Position numbers and translations under genes: made by a program
Notes under the pieces: generated by a model
The model's database searches: none
The model's input: only the letters and a program-made list of their open reading frames with translations
Told to the model about the DNA's origin: nothing
Shown: in pieces, positions 49,403 to 59,187 of the stretch
How the letters are laid out: each line of letters starts with the position of its first letter
How positions within the stretch are numbered: the first letter of the stretch is position 1
Assembly: GCA_963281155.1 (NCBI GenBank)
Contig: CAUJLY010000003.1
Span: forward strand, 3,968,001-4,032,000
Direction of reading: 5' to 3'
Origin: Rhabditophanes sp. KR3021
Lineage: Eukaryota; Nematoda; Chromadorea; Rhabditida; Alloionematidae
Length of the DNA stretch: 64,000 nt

Positions 49403-52400
49403 ATGTCGTGTAACCGACGTCATAGGAGTTGGGAAATATCAATTTTTTTATTGGTTTTAATTGGAACTCAATTCACCACATGTATACAACATGATTCAAT
49501 TTGTGCCGAAAATTCAACGGAAGACAGATGTATAAATCCTTCACACACCGTGCTGCGGTTGCACAAAAGAGATGACGAAATGGCTAGGAAAATTGCGGCT
49601 GACCATGGCATGATGATTAAGGTATGTTAATTATTACTTTTCAAGGTAAAGTCCTTTATTTCAGGGAAGACCGTTTCTAGAATCTAGTTATTTTTTGGAA
49701 CATTCAGACCAAACGCACTATAGAAATAAAAGAGACGCGATTCACACCTCGATTAATGATCACCCTGACGTCCATTCAATCATGTCAGACCATGCTAGAA
49801 TAAGAACTAAAAGGGGATACTTGCAATTTAACGAGTATAAAGGACCAATTATGAATGAAAATATGGAAAGACCTAGACGTGATGTTTCACTTCCAGTCCC
49901 TAAACTTCCTTTCAAAGATCCTTTGTATTCATCACAATGGTATTTGACTGGTGGAGCATTGGGAAGTTTCGATATGAATGTTCGGGAAGCTTGGTTGCTA
50001 GGTTATGCGGGGAGAAATGTTAGTATTTCCATTCTTGACGATGGATTACAAATTGATCATCCAGGTAATTCGCAACTTTATCACTAAAAATATATGAAAA
50101 ACCATATTAATATTTCATAATGTACTCTTCATATCCATATTCTGAGAACTCATTGAGAATAAGTTGAGCAACTTGCGGGTTTGTTTAAGGTTTATGTTTG
50201 ATACGAAATCTAAGATAACTTTCCCGAGTCGCTGCTGGTGAGTTGGTCACGAGTGACTTGATTAGTATAGCTTCGACGTTTTCGGCAACAGTCTTTGATG
50301 GATACTCTTTCTTAAGAACAATCAACTTCTTTTCTCCAGTAACAAGTTTATTGAGAAATCTCTCCTTCTTGTCAAAAGCGAAGTCCCAATTGAGAGAATA
50401 GTTGAAGCTATGTCTGTGAGGCATCATCCTTTTTGCAACGTTATCTGACTGACCAACATATTTTATGATATCTTGTTCATTTTGCAATTTACATCCATCA
50501 GCACATGCAATCTCTTTACATTTTTTACTAAATATAAGGACATATAAATAACAATCATTCCGTTAAATACAAAATTTATAAAATAATAAACTGCTGATCT
50601 AAAACCTTATTTTCATGTGTCCAGATATTGCTGAAAACTACGATCCAAAAGCATCTACAGACATCAACGGAGGAGATGATAACCCTACTCCTCAAGGAGA
50701 TATTGAGAACAATAAACATGGCACCAGGTTTGTGACTATATGAATATCAAAATTAATTTTAAGAACTCAACAGTTCCAAAAAGAGCTATAAAGTTAAAAA
50801 AATGAAGACTTTTATTAATATTTAACCTTAGATGCGCTGGCGAAGTTTCCGCTGTTGCTGGAAATGACGTTTGTGGAGTTGGTGTAGCATTCAAGTCAAG
50901 AATTGGAGGTGTACGAATGCTAGATGGTCCTGTGAGTGACTCTGTCGAAGCAGCTGCCCTTTCATTCAATCCTCAGGATATTGATATCTTATCTGCTAGT
51001 TGGGGACCTTCCGATTCAGGCGATGTCTGTAAGTCGAATTAATTGTGTTATTTAATATCAAATTTCAGTTGATGGACCTGGACCACAAGCACGGTTTTTA
51101 GTTTACCCCGTCGTCTTCATCTAATTATTTTATTTTAGGTAAGAAGGAATCAAAAACGAATATCAAAAAGTTTATTGAAAGCGTTTGAAAAACAGTAAAT
51201 TAGACAAAATAGTAGTTAAGTAATATGCTTGAGAGATGAATGGGGTTCCTCAAGAATAATCTTCGAGGTTCTTTTAACAATACTTCGTTGCTTTAAATAC
51301 ACTAAGTTGCCAGATGCATCAATATTGGTTGAGACGCTCTGAAGAACAAATATGACATCATATTCATATGAAGAGCTTCATTTTCAGTTATACCATCGGG
51401 ATAAAAGGCCACTAATTGTCTTCTGCCATGTAAAATATCAATCATCCTTGTATCATTACCATGTAATGGTATGAATCGCGGCAAGAAACGTTTGTAATCA
51501 AGTTGATGATATTGAAGACTCCTTTTGAGATTGACAGAGAATCCACGATAGGATAATGCTTTTTAAAATTCCTCAAAAGACAACAATTTATAGTCAACAT
51601 TTGTGGAATGTCTAAGAAGACATAAGTTGAGTAGTTTTCTGAAATGTTCGGTCATTTAACCTCTGTACCAACACCTCTTTATTTAGTTTCTTGTCTTCTT
51701 CAAATATCTTCTTGACAGCAACTTTTAACTTATTGCATTTTCTAAGCTTGTAATGAATGATTTTACCCTTTCTGGCATCGTAAGTATTGCTACAACTTCC
51801 ATATTTATGAGTACCATCCTCTTTGCTTGGTTCTTCATAACTGCCGTCATTCTCTAAATTTCGTTTTACATCTATCAAATTGATTGAAGTGGTTTACAAA
51901 ATGTCAAACTAATTTACCTTTGAAAAACACTTTTCAATCAGAATCTTATTAAAACATGAGTCAATTCATAGTATGAAGATCATTATTAAAACACAACATC
52001 TATTTGATATTCATAATATTATTATGTTTAGTGAGGCATTTTATCGTGGAATAAAAAATGGAAGAAATGGAAAAGGAAACATCTTCGTGTGGGCAAGTGG
52101 AAATGGAGGAAGTAGGCAAGATTCTTGCTCTGCCGATGGGTACACTACATCGATCTATACGCTTTCAATTTCCTCGGCAACTCATCAAAATAGTCGCCCT
52201 TGGTATCTCGAAGAATGCCCATCAACAATTGCAACAACCTACTCATCTGCTTCAATTAATCAGCCAGCCATTGTAACCGTTGACGCTCCAACAGGATGTA
52301 CAAAATCACATACGGTAATCCTAATCAAAAATTTAAAAAAACAGTCACAGAAGTAGTTTAGTTAAAAGAATATGAAGTTGTAAAATAGATTACACATGTA

Positions 52401-55400
52401 GAGTAATTCAAAATTTATTGTACACGTAAAAGGTAGCGTAAAAAGATAGATAAATGGCTTATTCAAATTCTTTAAGTTTAGAGATGACTTCGACCAAGAG
52501 GTCAACAACCTTGCAAGCACTCTGGAAATTTAAAAGATTGACATCTTGTGTGTGATAGTTTCCGTGGTCGCCATGAAATACTACAAGTCTTCAGATTAAA
52601 AGTCTACTTGAAGAGATTCGTAAAGCAAATGGTTTAAAATATAATGTTAAAAAACCCCTTCTTTGATTTGATACTTATTTGCTAATTTACAGGGAACATC
52701 TGCATCAGCTCCACTTGCTGCTGGAATTATTGCTCTTGCTTTAGAGGCAAATCCATCACTTACGTGGAGAGATATGCAGCACATTGTCTTAAGAACAGCT
52801 AATCCAACGCCGTTGCTAAACAATCCTGGCTGGAGTACAAATGGCGCTGGTCGCAAAATTTCAAATCAGTTTGGTTATGGTTTGATGGATGCAGGGGCTT
52901 TAGTTAAGTTAGCTAAGGTATGGGATAAAGTTCCAGAGCAACATCTGTGCACTTACAAGTACCAAATGAGCGCTCCAAATCCAAGAACCGTTGTTGGAAG
53001 ATTCCAAATGAACTTTACTATTAATGCCGATGGATGTTCCGCTGGTACTCCTGTCCTTTATTTAGAACATGTACAAGTTATCTCATCGATTAGATATTCC
53101 AAGAGAGGTAAGATAATTTAAAAGATACTTAACAAATTGGACTAAAATTTGGTAACAATTACATCTTTAGGCTCGAAAAAATTATCAGTTAATAGTTGTC
53201 CGAGTAATCTGGCATTTTCAGGAGAGAGCTTGTAAACTTCCTCAATCGTACGCTTCCCATTATCTACGTCTGTAACTTGACTGCCAAAATATTCACCTAA
53301 AACATATTCCAAGTTCTCTCCCAACATATTTTGAGAAGAGTTTCCAATGACTTGAAATCTTTGTTGAATCTTTTAACTTCTTTGAGTAATTCCTCGCATT
53401 TCCTTTCTTGGTAATGAATTAAAAATGCTCCAAAACTGCACTGAACTCCATAGCACATTTGCAGGAAATTTCAGCAGAATGACCATCGTCTTCATGCTTC
53501 TTTTTGTCTTTTTTAGAATAAAATGAATAATTGCATTCATCACAACCTTGCTGTTTTTTGAATGATGGAATTCCCGGTTCTTCCATTACATGACTTACCC
53601 CAGAATTATCCAAGAGTTCCTTGAAGTAGCGTCCAATTTGCTTGACTTGATCGAAGGTAATTTGATTAAGGAACTCGCAACTTTCTGTGCCCATGTCCTG
53701 GTTGGTTAGTCCTTAAGTATAGACAATGATACACCCTTCGATTGCAAAAGCATGGTTGCTGTCATAAAAAGAGTTGGACTACCATCTTCTAGCTCCAGCC
53801 AATGGATATCGACATGACTTCCGGCTTTGTATAACTCTTTCATCACATCGATGTTGGGACATAAGAAGGCAAGTCTGTGGACTTTTGTTGCATATTCATT
53901 TGAATGATTATCGAATCTTGATAATTCATTGTCTTCGTTTTCTGCTATAAGACGACAAGACATCTTTAAGGCATGTTATAAGCGAATTTTGAAGTAATGT
54001 TATCTAACCAGAGTAGTTGACATAAACCATCTTTGGTGACTTAAATTTAAAACATACATAATAAAATTGATGATAAAAATAATGCATTTAATCTCCAAAA
54101 ACAATCATTAACAATTATGTAAAATTCGGGCAAATTAAAACTACTTAATAAAGATAACAAACAGAAAAAGCTTATAATGTAAAAATCCAAGAATATTTTC
54201 TTAACAATATGATTCCAGGTGATTTGAAATTAACATTATTCTCCCCATCAGGAACCAGATCAGTAATGTTACCTCTTCGTCCTCAAGATTTCAACTCTAA
54301 CGGATTCCACAAATGGCCCTTCCTTTCAGTTCAAACTTGGGGGGAAGACCCAAGAGGAAATTGGACGTTGATGGTGGAATCACTCACAAGCAATAGCAAA
54401 GTTGGAGGTACAATTCATGACTGGGATCTATTTTTGTATGGAACAGAACAACCTGCTCAACCAACAGACCCAAAGCACGCTCCTTTAGCACCAAGTAGTG
54501 ATTCTAACAAATCAGTGTTTGAAAAAGCAGCCAGTACAATCCAAAGCCAGGTAAGTATTCTATAAAATATGTTTTCACCTAAGCTCTGTGCGCTAGCCTT
54601 GATCCTTTTTTCATTTATTTTCCTCTGGAGTTAAAGCATTTGTCCTGAACATTTAATATCACAGCTTGAATTAATATTTATTAATAATTTAAAAATAACA
54701 AAACTTTCGCATCTTCTAACTATCTCCATCCTTTCTTACCACAGATATCATTGCCAAGCGTTATGACTGTCATACAAATAGTGATCGTTATAATTATACT
54801 TACAATCGTAATATGTCTCATTTGTTTTGCCTGTAAAAAAAACAAGTCTGATGCACGTGACAATGCCTCAAATATGTCCCATCCATATTCTGGTACCAAT
54901 CTTCAAGATGATCCCATTCCAGAAGAAGTCATTCAAGCTTCCCTAATCTCTTCTGGAATACCAGCTCAAATAATTGCAGAATCAATGAACGCAAAGAAGA
55001 GTACTGCTCGGTTGCCAAAGCCCAAGAAAATTTACCCTCTTTCAAGCTAAATCTTCTCCTAACCTTCTTTTAAATAATGTTTTACCTTCCAACACGAGTT
55101 TCTATCTTCTACATTACATCTAAATTTAAGTTTCTATTAGTTGAATATACTTACTTAGTTATTGTCCGATACGGGTGAACAAATTGCCACTACTACTGCT
55201 TATCAGCTTTTCACCTTTCACATCTTAAATCATACTTAGTTTAAAACAAGTTAGCTCCATTGCATATTTACCACCCTTTTTTATTTACTCTTCCTTTTAG
55301 GGCACTGCTGCTTCCCGGTTTTTAAGTAATCTTTTTTACTATGTCCGAAGTCAATGATCCAAATTTGTATCATTTTAATCATTGTTCAAATTATTTCCAT

Positions 55401-56871
55401 AAATTTATTATATACCTTTTATACATGCATCCATTATTCAACCATCTTTTACACTCATTATACCTTTATTTGTAAGAGTATTCAATAGTATAGGTCTCTT
55501 CAAATTTAGTCTAGATTATTAAATCTATTCGTTCTAAATAAGCATGTTTAAATGAATTTACTCTAAATATGCCTAGGAAAATCTATTTCTTTGAAACGTA
55601 ACTATTTGTTATTGTGCCTTATTAAGAATCATAAATATATTTATATCATATCAAAATATGTCGTTGTTGTCTAAATTGCTGTATACTTTGTCAGTAAATA
55701 AGTGATCTGTGCACGCCTTAGCTATTTTACCAAACCATCAAACATCTCTACGAATAATTAATCATATAAATGATATGTGTTAATAATAATTAAAAATAGG
55801 TGTTAATTATACAAAAATAGAAATTAATTTTAATGTTAAAGGATAGATAGGTGATGCACAGATCTTTAGATTGCATGTTTTAAAATGTAGTTCATTCTAA
55901 TCATTTCCTTATCCGTATATTTAGAACAGCGAACATGTTAATTCAGTCAATATCCAAGATAATGAACATAATATCGGTATTGGAGATTTGAATTCAGCTC
56001 CTAATTGCCACGAGCAGTGTATTGGTTGTTCAAAAAGTAATTCTGCGGTATCTTGTTTTGCATGCAAAAATTTGATGCAAAGTCTTAGAAATAGGTCATT
56101 TAAGTGTGTTGGTCGATGTGAAGATGGATACTACAAAGACGGAGATCGCTGTAAATCATGTTCTTCTAAATGCCAAAGTTGCACCAAGTCAGAAATTTGT
56201 GAAACATGCCCAGGGGCCCAATTACTAATTGACGTTGATCATTACGGCCACTTTGATCACGGACAATGCGTAGATAAGTGTCCTGATGGTTTATTTGCTG
56301 ATTGTAAGTTGAATTTGTCATCATCAATTGACATCATCATATTTTTATCATTTTAGATGACTCAAACATTATTCAAGCACGATGCATACTACCCAAAAAT
56401 CCCTGCTCAGAAGGATACTACAAACCATTTTCTGGATTTCAGTGTTTGATTTGTGACAGTACTTGTTCAACATGTCACGGAGCAGGATCCTTGCAATGTG
56501 ATTCCTGTGCAATTGGATACGGAAATAGAACAATTGGCATTTGTCGGAAATGTTGTACTGAGGGACAAGATATCGAAAAAGAACGTTGTGAAGATTGTAA
56601 AAGCTATAAAAATGAAACACTTTTGGAATCTTCAATCAAAAATAGCTCTTATGTGTCAGGGAAAATGTTCCTGATTGCTGTGTTACTGATCGGATGTGTA
56701 ATTTTTTGTGTATTTAAAATGGAAAATAGATCCTCAAAATTAAGTGAAATTGGACTAACTAAAATAGGATATACGGCTGTACCAAGTGGCTCAAAAGCAA
56801 GACTACTAGCAGAAGACAATACTTCAGATAGTGATGACGATTTTGATTTTGGTGTTCGAATTACAAATTGA
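49403..56871 (+). CDS. FURIN: Furin-like proprotein convertase, two alternative C-termini
   Basis: Secretory-pathway Ser protease cleaving after basic pairs. Common exons: 49403-49621, 49665-50064, 50625-50727, 50832-51028, 51069-51093 (25 nt), 52032-52314, 52693-53107, 54219-54550. Signal peptide (FLLVLIGTQFTTC), prodomain ending ERPRRD, with RTKRG as a possible second site. Catalytic Asp in SISILDDGLQIDHP, His in NNKHGTRCAGEV, oxyanion Asn in WASGNGG, Ser in GTSASAPLAAGI. The P domain covers exons 7-8. Form A adds 54745-55050: transmembrane segment and short tail. Form B skips it and adds 55925-56303 and 56357-56871: Cys-rich repeats, a transmembrane segment (FLIAVLLIGCVIFCVF) and an acidic TGN-type cluster (DNTSDSDDDFDFG). 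Four introns contain antisense copies R6-R9. Confidence 0.93.
50185..50545 (-). pseudogene. Antisense intronic GIY-YIG copy R6
   Basis: Inside furin intron 2, opposite strand. From a TATTTAG acceptor near 50532 about 115 codons are open with no stop: CKEIACADGCKLQNEQ, then DIIKYVGQSDNVAKRMMPH, a linker, GEKKLIVLKKEY and KTVAENVEAILIKSL. This is the cleanest GIY-YIG core in the window (YVG, downstream Arg, Glu helix), about 85 residues from YVG to the end. No ankyrin part or finger is left, so it is a truncated copy, but the domain itself has no stop. Confidence 0.6.
51094..51138 (+). other. 45-nt intron unit ending in a recursive-splice-like junction (furin)
   Basis: GTTTTTAG...CATCTAATTATTTTATTTTAG is a complete short intron, directly followed by GTAAGAAGG, a near-consensus donor. 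The true downstream exon starts at 52032. Confidence 0.6.
51139..51900 (-). pseudogene. Antisense intronic copy R7
   Basis: Inside furin intron 5, opposite strand. A basic N-terminal piece is open at 51878-51612. Then FEEF, a TAA stop, and KALSYRGFSVNLKRSLQYH lie near 51560-51500. This matches FEKAICYVGESELEDRMNNH of R1 in layout (Y-x-G, then R, then H). Next comes RRQLVAFYPDGITENEALHM, matching the Glu helix region. The frame ends at 51302. AATAAACTTTTTGATATT near 51181-51164 resembles the end signal of R4. The stop inside the YIG region makes it a pseudogene. Confidence 0.5.
52440..52600 (-). pseudogene. Antisense intronic fragment R8
   Basis: Inside furin intron 6 (52315-52692), opposite strand. 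About 37 codons (GDHGNYHTQDVNLLNFQSA, then KVVDLLVEVISKLKEFE) end in a stop near 52456. The leucine-rich helical end resembles the C-terminal helix of other copies, but the piece is too short to be sure. Confidence 0.3.
53120..53963 (-). pseudogene. Antisense intronic ANK/C2H2/GIY-YIG copy R9
   Basis: Inside furin intron 7, opposite strand, the most complete copy. From an ATG at 53963: an ankyrin-like segment (KVHRLAFLCPNIDVMKELYK, SPTLFMTA). A frame change near 53700 leads to the 'LG' module QVKQIGRYFKELLD and a zinc finger CDEC-x12-H-x4-H (about 53550-53490). After a stop and another shift come a helical piece, then LEYVLGEYFGSQVTDVDNGK (a YFG variant of the YIG motif, about 53310-53245) and YKLSPENARLLGQLLTDNFF to the end at 53142. 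The breaks fall between domains, so unrecognised introns are possible as well as decay. Confidence 0.6.
55051..55924. other. Furin form-A 3' UTR / form-B intron
   Basis: 874 nt without coding potential, rich in pyrimidines at first. It would be the 3' UTR of the short form and intron of the long form. Confidence 0.5.
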
Positions 56872-58355
56872 TAATCTACTCATACATAAGTGCCAAAATG
56901 TACTATGCAGGGTATTTATATAATTTATATGACTTCAATTTATAGTTTCACATAACTTCAATTTATAGTTCTTCGAATCATATTTCTATCACATTTTTAA
57001 TTATTAAGTTTTTATGATGTAGCATATTGGTATTACTTATTTTATGGGTTGTAATTTAAAAAAATAAACACACAATGTAGAACATAATGTTTAATTACTT
57101 TACTTAAAAAACGTCTTGGACATCTAATAAATTTGCCAACATCCATTTTAGGATAAAAAAGTGACAAAGTATGGGGAATTTATGTAAATTCACGTAAAGT
57201 TTATCAATTAGTGTGAATTCTTGTCATTAAATTTAAATAGATATGCCAAACGTCCAATCTGTCAATTTGAATGATCATACGCTTGGGTAAGTAATTAGCG
57301 CAATTATAAAAGATTGCACAGCGAGAAATTGTAGTATTAAGCATGCACATAGTAAATTCAAATTAAGAACAGAAGATTTGCTTCATCACGAAGAGGCCGT
57401 TCATGCCTACTTACTTTTAATTTTAGAAGTTGTGGATGGTGCTATCTCATGCAGTATATTGGTTTTGTCATTTTTTAGATCATTTTCTCTTACATAATAA
57501 GCAATTAGCCAAACAATAGTGAATAAAAGAATATATATTTCTATTACACTTAGTTTGCAATAACTTTTGATAACTAATTACAGAAAAACAAGTCTTGCTG
57601 TTTATGAGAGCTGAAATGCATGACAAAGATTTAAACGGTAAATTTTTTTAGCTATCAAATTTTTTCTTATCAGCACATATGTCCCATCAACATATATCAT
57701 TACATTTTTGATTATTTTACCACCAAATCTGAATAATTATTATTTTGGTGTTCCTCTTTCCTACATTTACCCAAATAACATAACATGATCGTTAATTTGT
57801 TGTGCAAAATTGGTATTATTTGCAAGAATTTCACTTTCATCATTTGTTTCTGGTCTGAATTAGTTTTGTTTTGATGTGATTCATACACAAAATAGCTATC
57901 TTCCTAGATTTATCTAATACTTATTTTGAGTACATTATTTTCCATAATATGATTTGTCTAGTCTTTTCCCTATTTTTTAAAGTTAATTTGTTTTGTATGA
58001 TTTATTATTTTTCAATGTCCCAGTACAATGTTTATGGTTCTACGTTTTGCTGGTTACGCATTTGTTATAATCGTGTGCCTCTCCTCAACTAACTCCTAAG
58101 TCTTATTTTACTTATTCTATTACACCAATGCCTCCCTTTTTTGATGATCCCACCATGTAATCATCATTTTTGCCAGTAATACATATTGATCATCTTACAT
58201 CACATCATCCTTAAATGTATTAGACATATTTTAATCACACACCTATTTATAGCAATCAAGCACGCTCTAACAATAACTGTTGATATATCACTACCTTAAG
58301 AAAATAGCGGTTATTGATATAAACATATTACCCTTTCTGAGTATAAAGAAGCATA
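56872..58355. other. Spacer furin/TNFAIP8
   Basis: Mostly AT-rich, with AATAAA near 57063 as a furin end signal. It contains a possible small exon group at 57243-57639, listed separately. The 57700-58300 part is T-rich without frames. Confidence 0.5.
57243..57639 (+). other. Possible small exons, unidentified
   Basis: ATG at 57243 gives MPNVQSVNLNDHTLG then a GTAAGT donor. An open stretch follows at about 57310-57497 (CTARNCSIKHAHSKFKLRTE, LLHHEEAVHA). After a TTACAG acceptor, MRAEMHDKDLNG ends at a GTAAAT donor at 57639. The last piece looks like half of an EF-hand loop, as in MCFD2-type proteins (KMHDYDGNN). I cannot find the rest, so this may be a relic or an alternative 5' end of the next gene. 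Confidence 0.25.
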
Positions 58356-59187
58356 ATGTTAAGAGGAACTCCTGCTCGTATTACCAGAAAGATCAGTAAA
58401 ACGTTCGGTCATCGAAGTGGTATGTCATTGTAAAATTCACCATTAATAAATAGTAATCTTTGTGTTGCTTATTAACACTTCAAAAAAGTATATATAAAAT
58501 TGTTTAGTATGATATTGTTAAAATTTAGTTTCTAACTGTAGTTTTATTCCAGAAGAAAGCAGTAAAACAAAGGATGCCACAGCCTTTTCTTCGGCTTCTT
58601 TCTTTTTAAGGGCGCAAAAGAAGATGGCAGGTACATTTGGGTCGAGACAAGCGATGAAAGTTTTTTCTGGAAATGCTTCAAACAAAATTCTCGATGATCT
58701 ATATGTCTGCTTAAAGGTACATTATGGAAAGACAATGGCTGAGAAGGTACGTGATACTTTTATGTAAAATTACTTACAATTGGTTCTATTTCATTAATAG
58801 GTTGTTAAGTATATAATTAAGATATCAATAAAACTTTTTCTGGTCGAACAAGAAGGTATCATAGTTGAGAAGGATCAAATTATTATCACTAAATTGACAA
58901 AGGTTGTTCGCAATCTTGCTCTAACGTTTGTTTCATTTGTGGATGTGGACTACTCATACGATCGTGCTTTCCTAACGAAACAGATGGATGAACTCCAGAC
59001 ATATTTTTGTCACTTGGTTGACACTTATCTCAGTGACAAGTCTTCAAAAAGACTGGAATTCGTTTTTACGCAACTAAATAGCAGTAAGTTGCATGACGCT
59101 ATTTTCAAAATTGGCGGAGAGCTTGATAGTAACAAGAAAGCGATTGCTGCAAATTTGTCTGAATTATTGGACAAAAATGAAATTTGA
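58356..59187 (+). CDS. TNFAIP8: TNFAIP8 (TIPE) family protein
   Basis: Cytosolic phosphoinositide-binding regulator of apoptosis and inflammation. Exons 58356-58419, 58553-58746, 58801-59187; phases agree; about 214 residues. The helical TIPE fold is recognisable from FLRAQKKMAG (family: xxxAQKKxLSKM), KILDDLYVCLKVHYGK, VVKYIIKISIKLFLVEQEG, the very conserved VVRNLALTFVSFVDVDYSYD (human: CLAMTAVSFHQVDFTFDR), and a C-terminal GELDSNKKAIAANLSELLD. The N-terminal 20 residues (RGTPARITRKISKTFGHRS) are basic and could bind membranes. It is the only gene of this type in the window. Confidence 0.88.
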
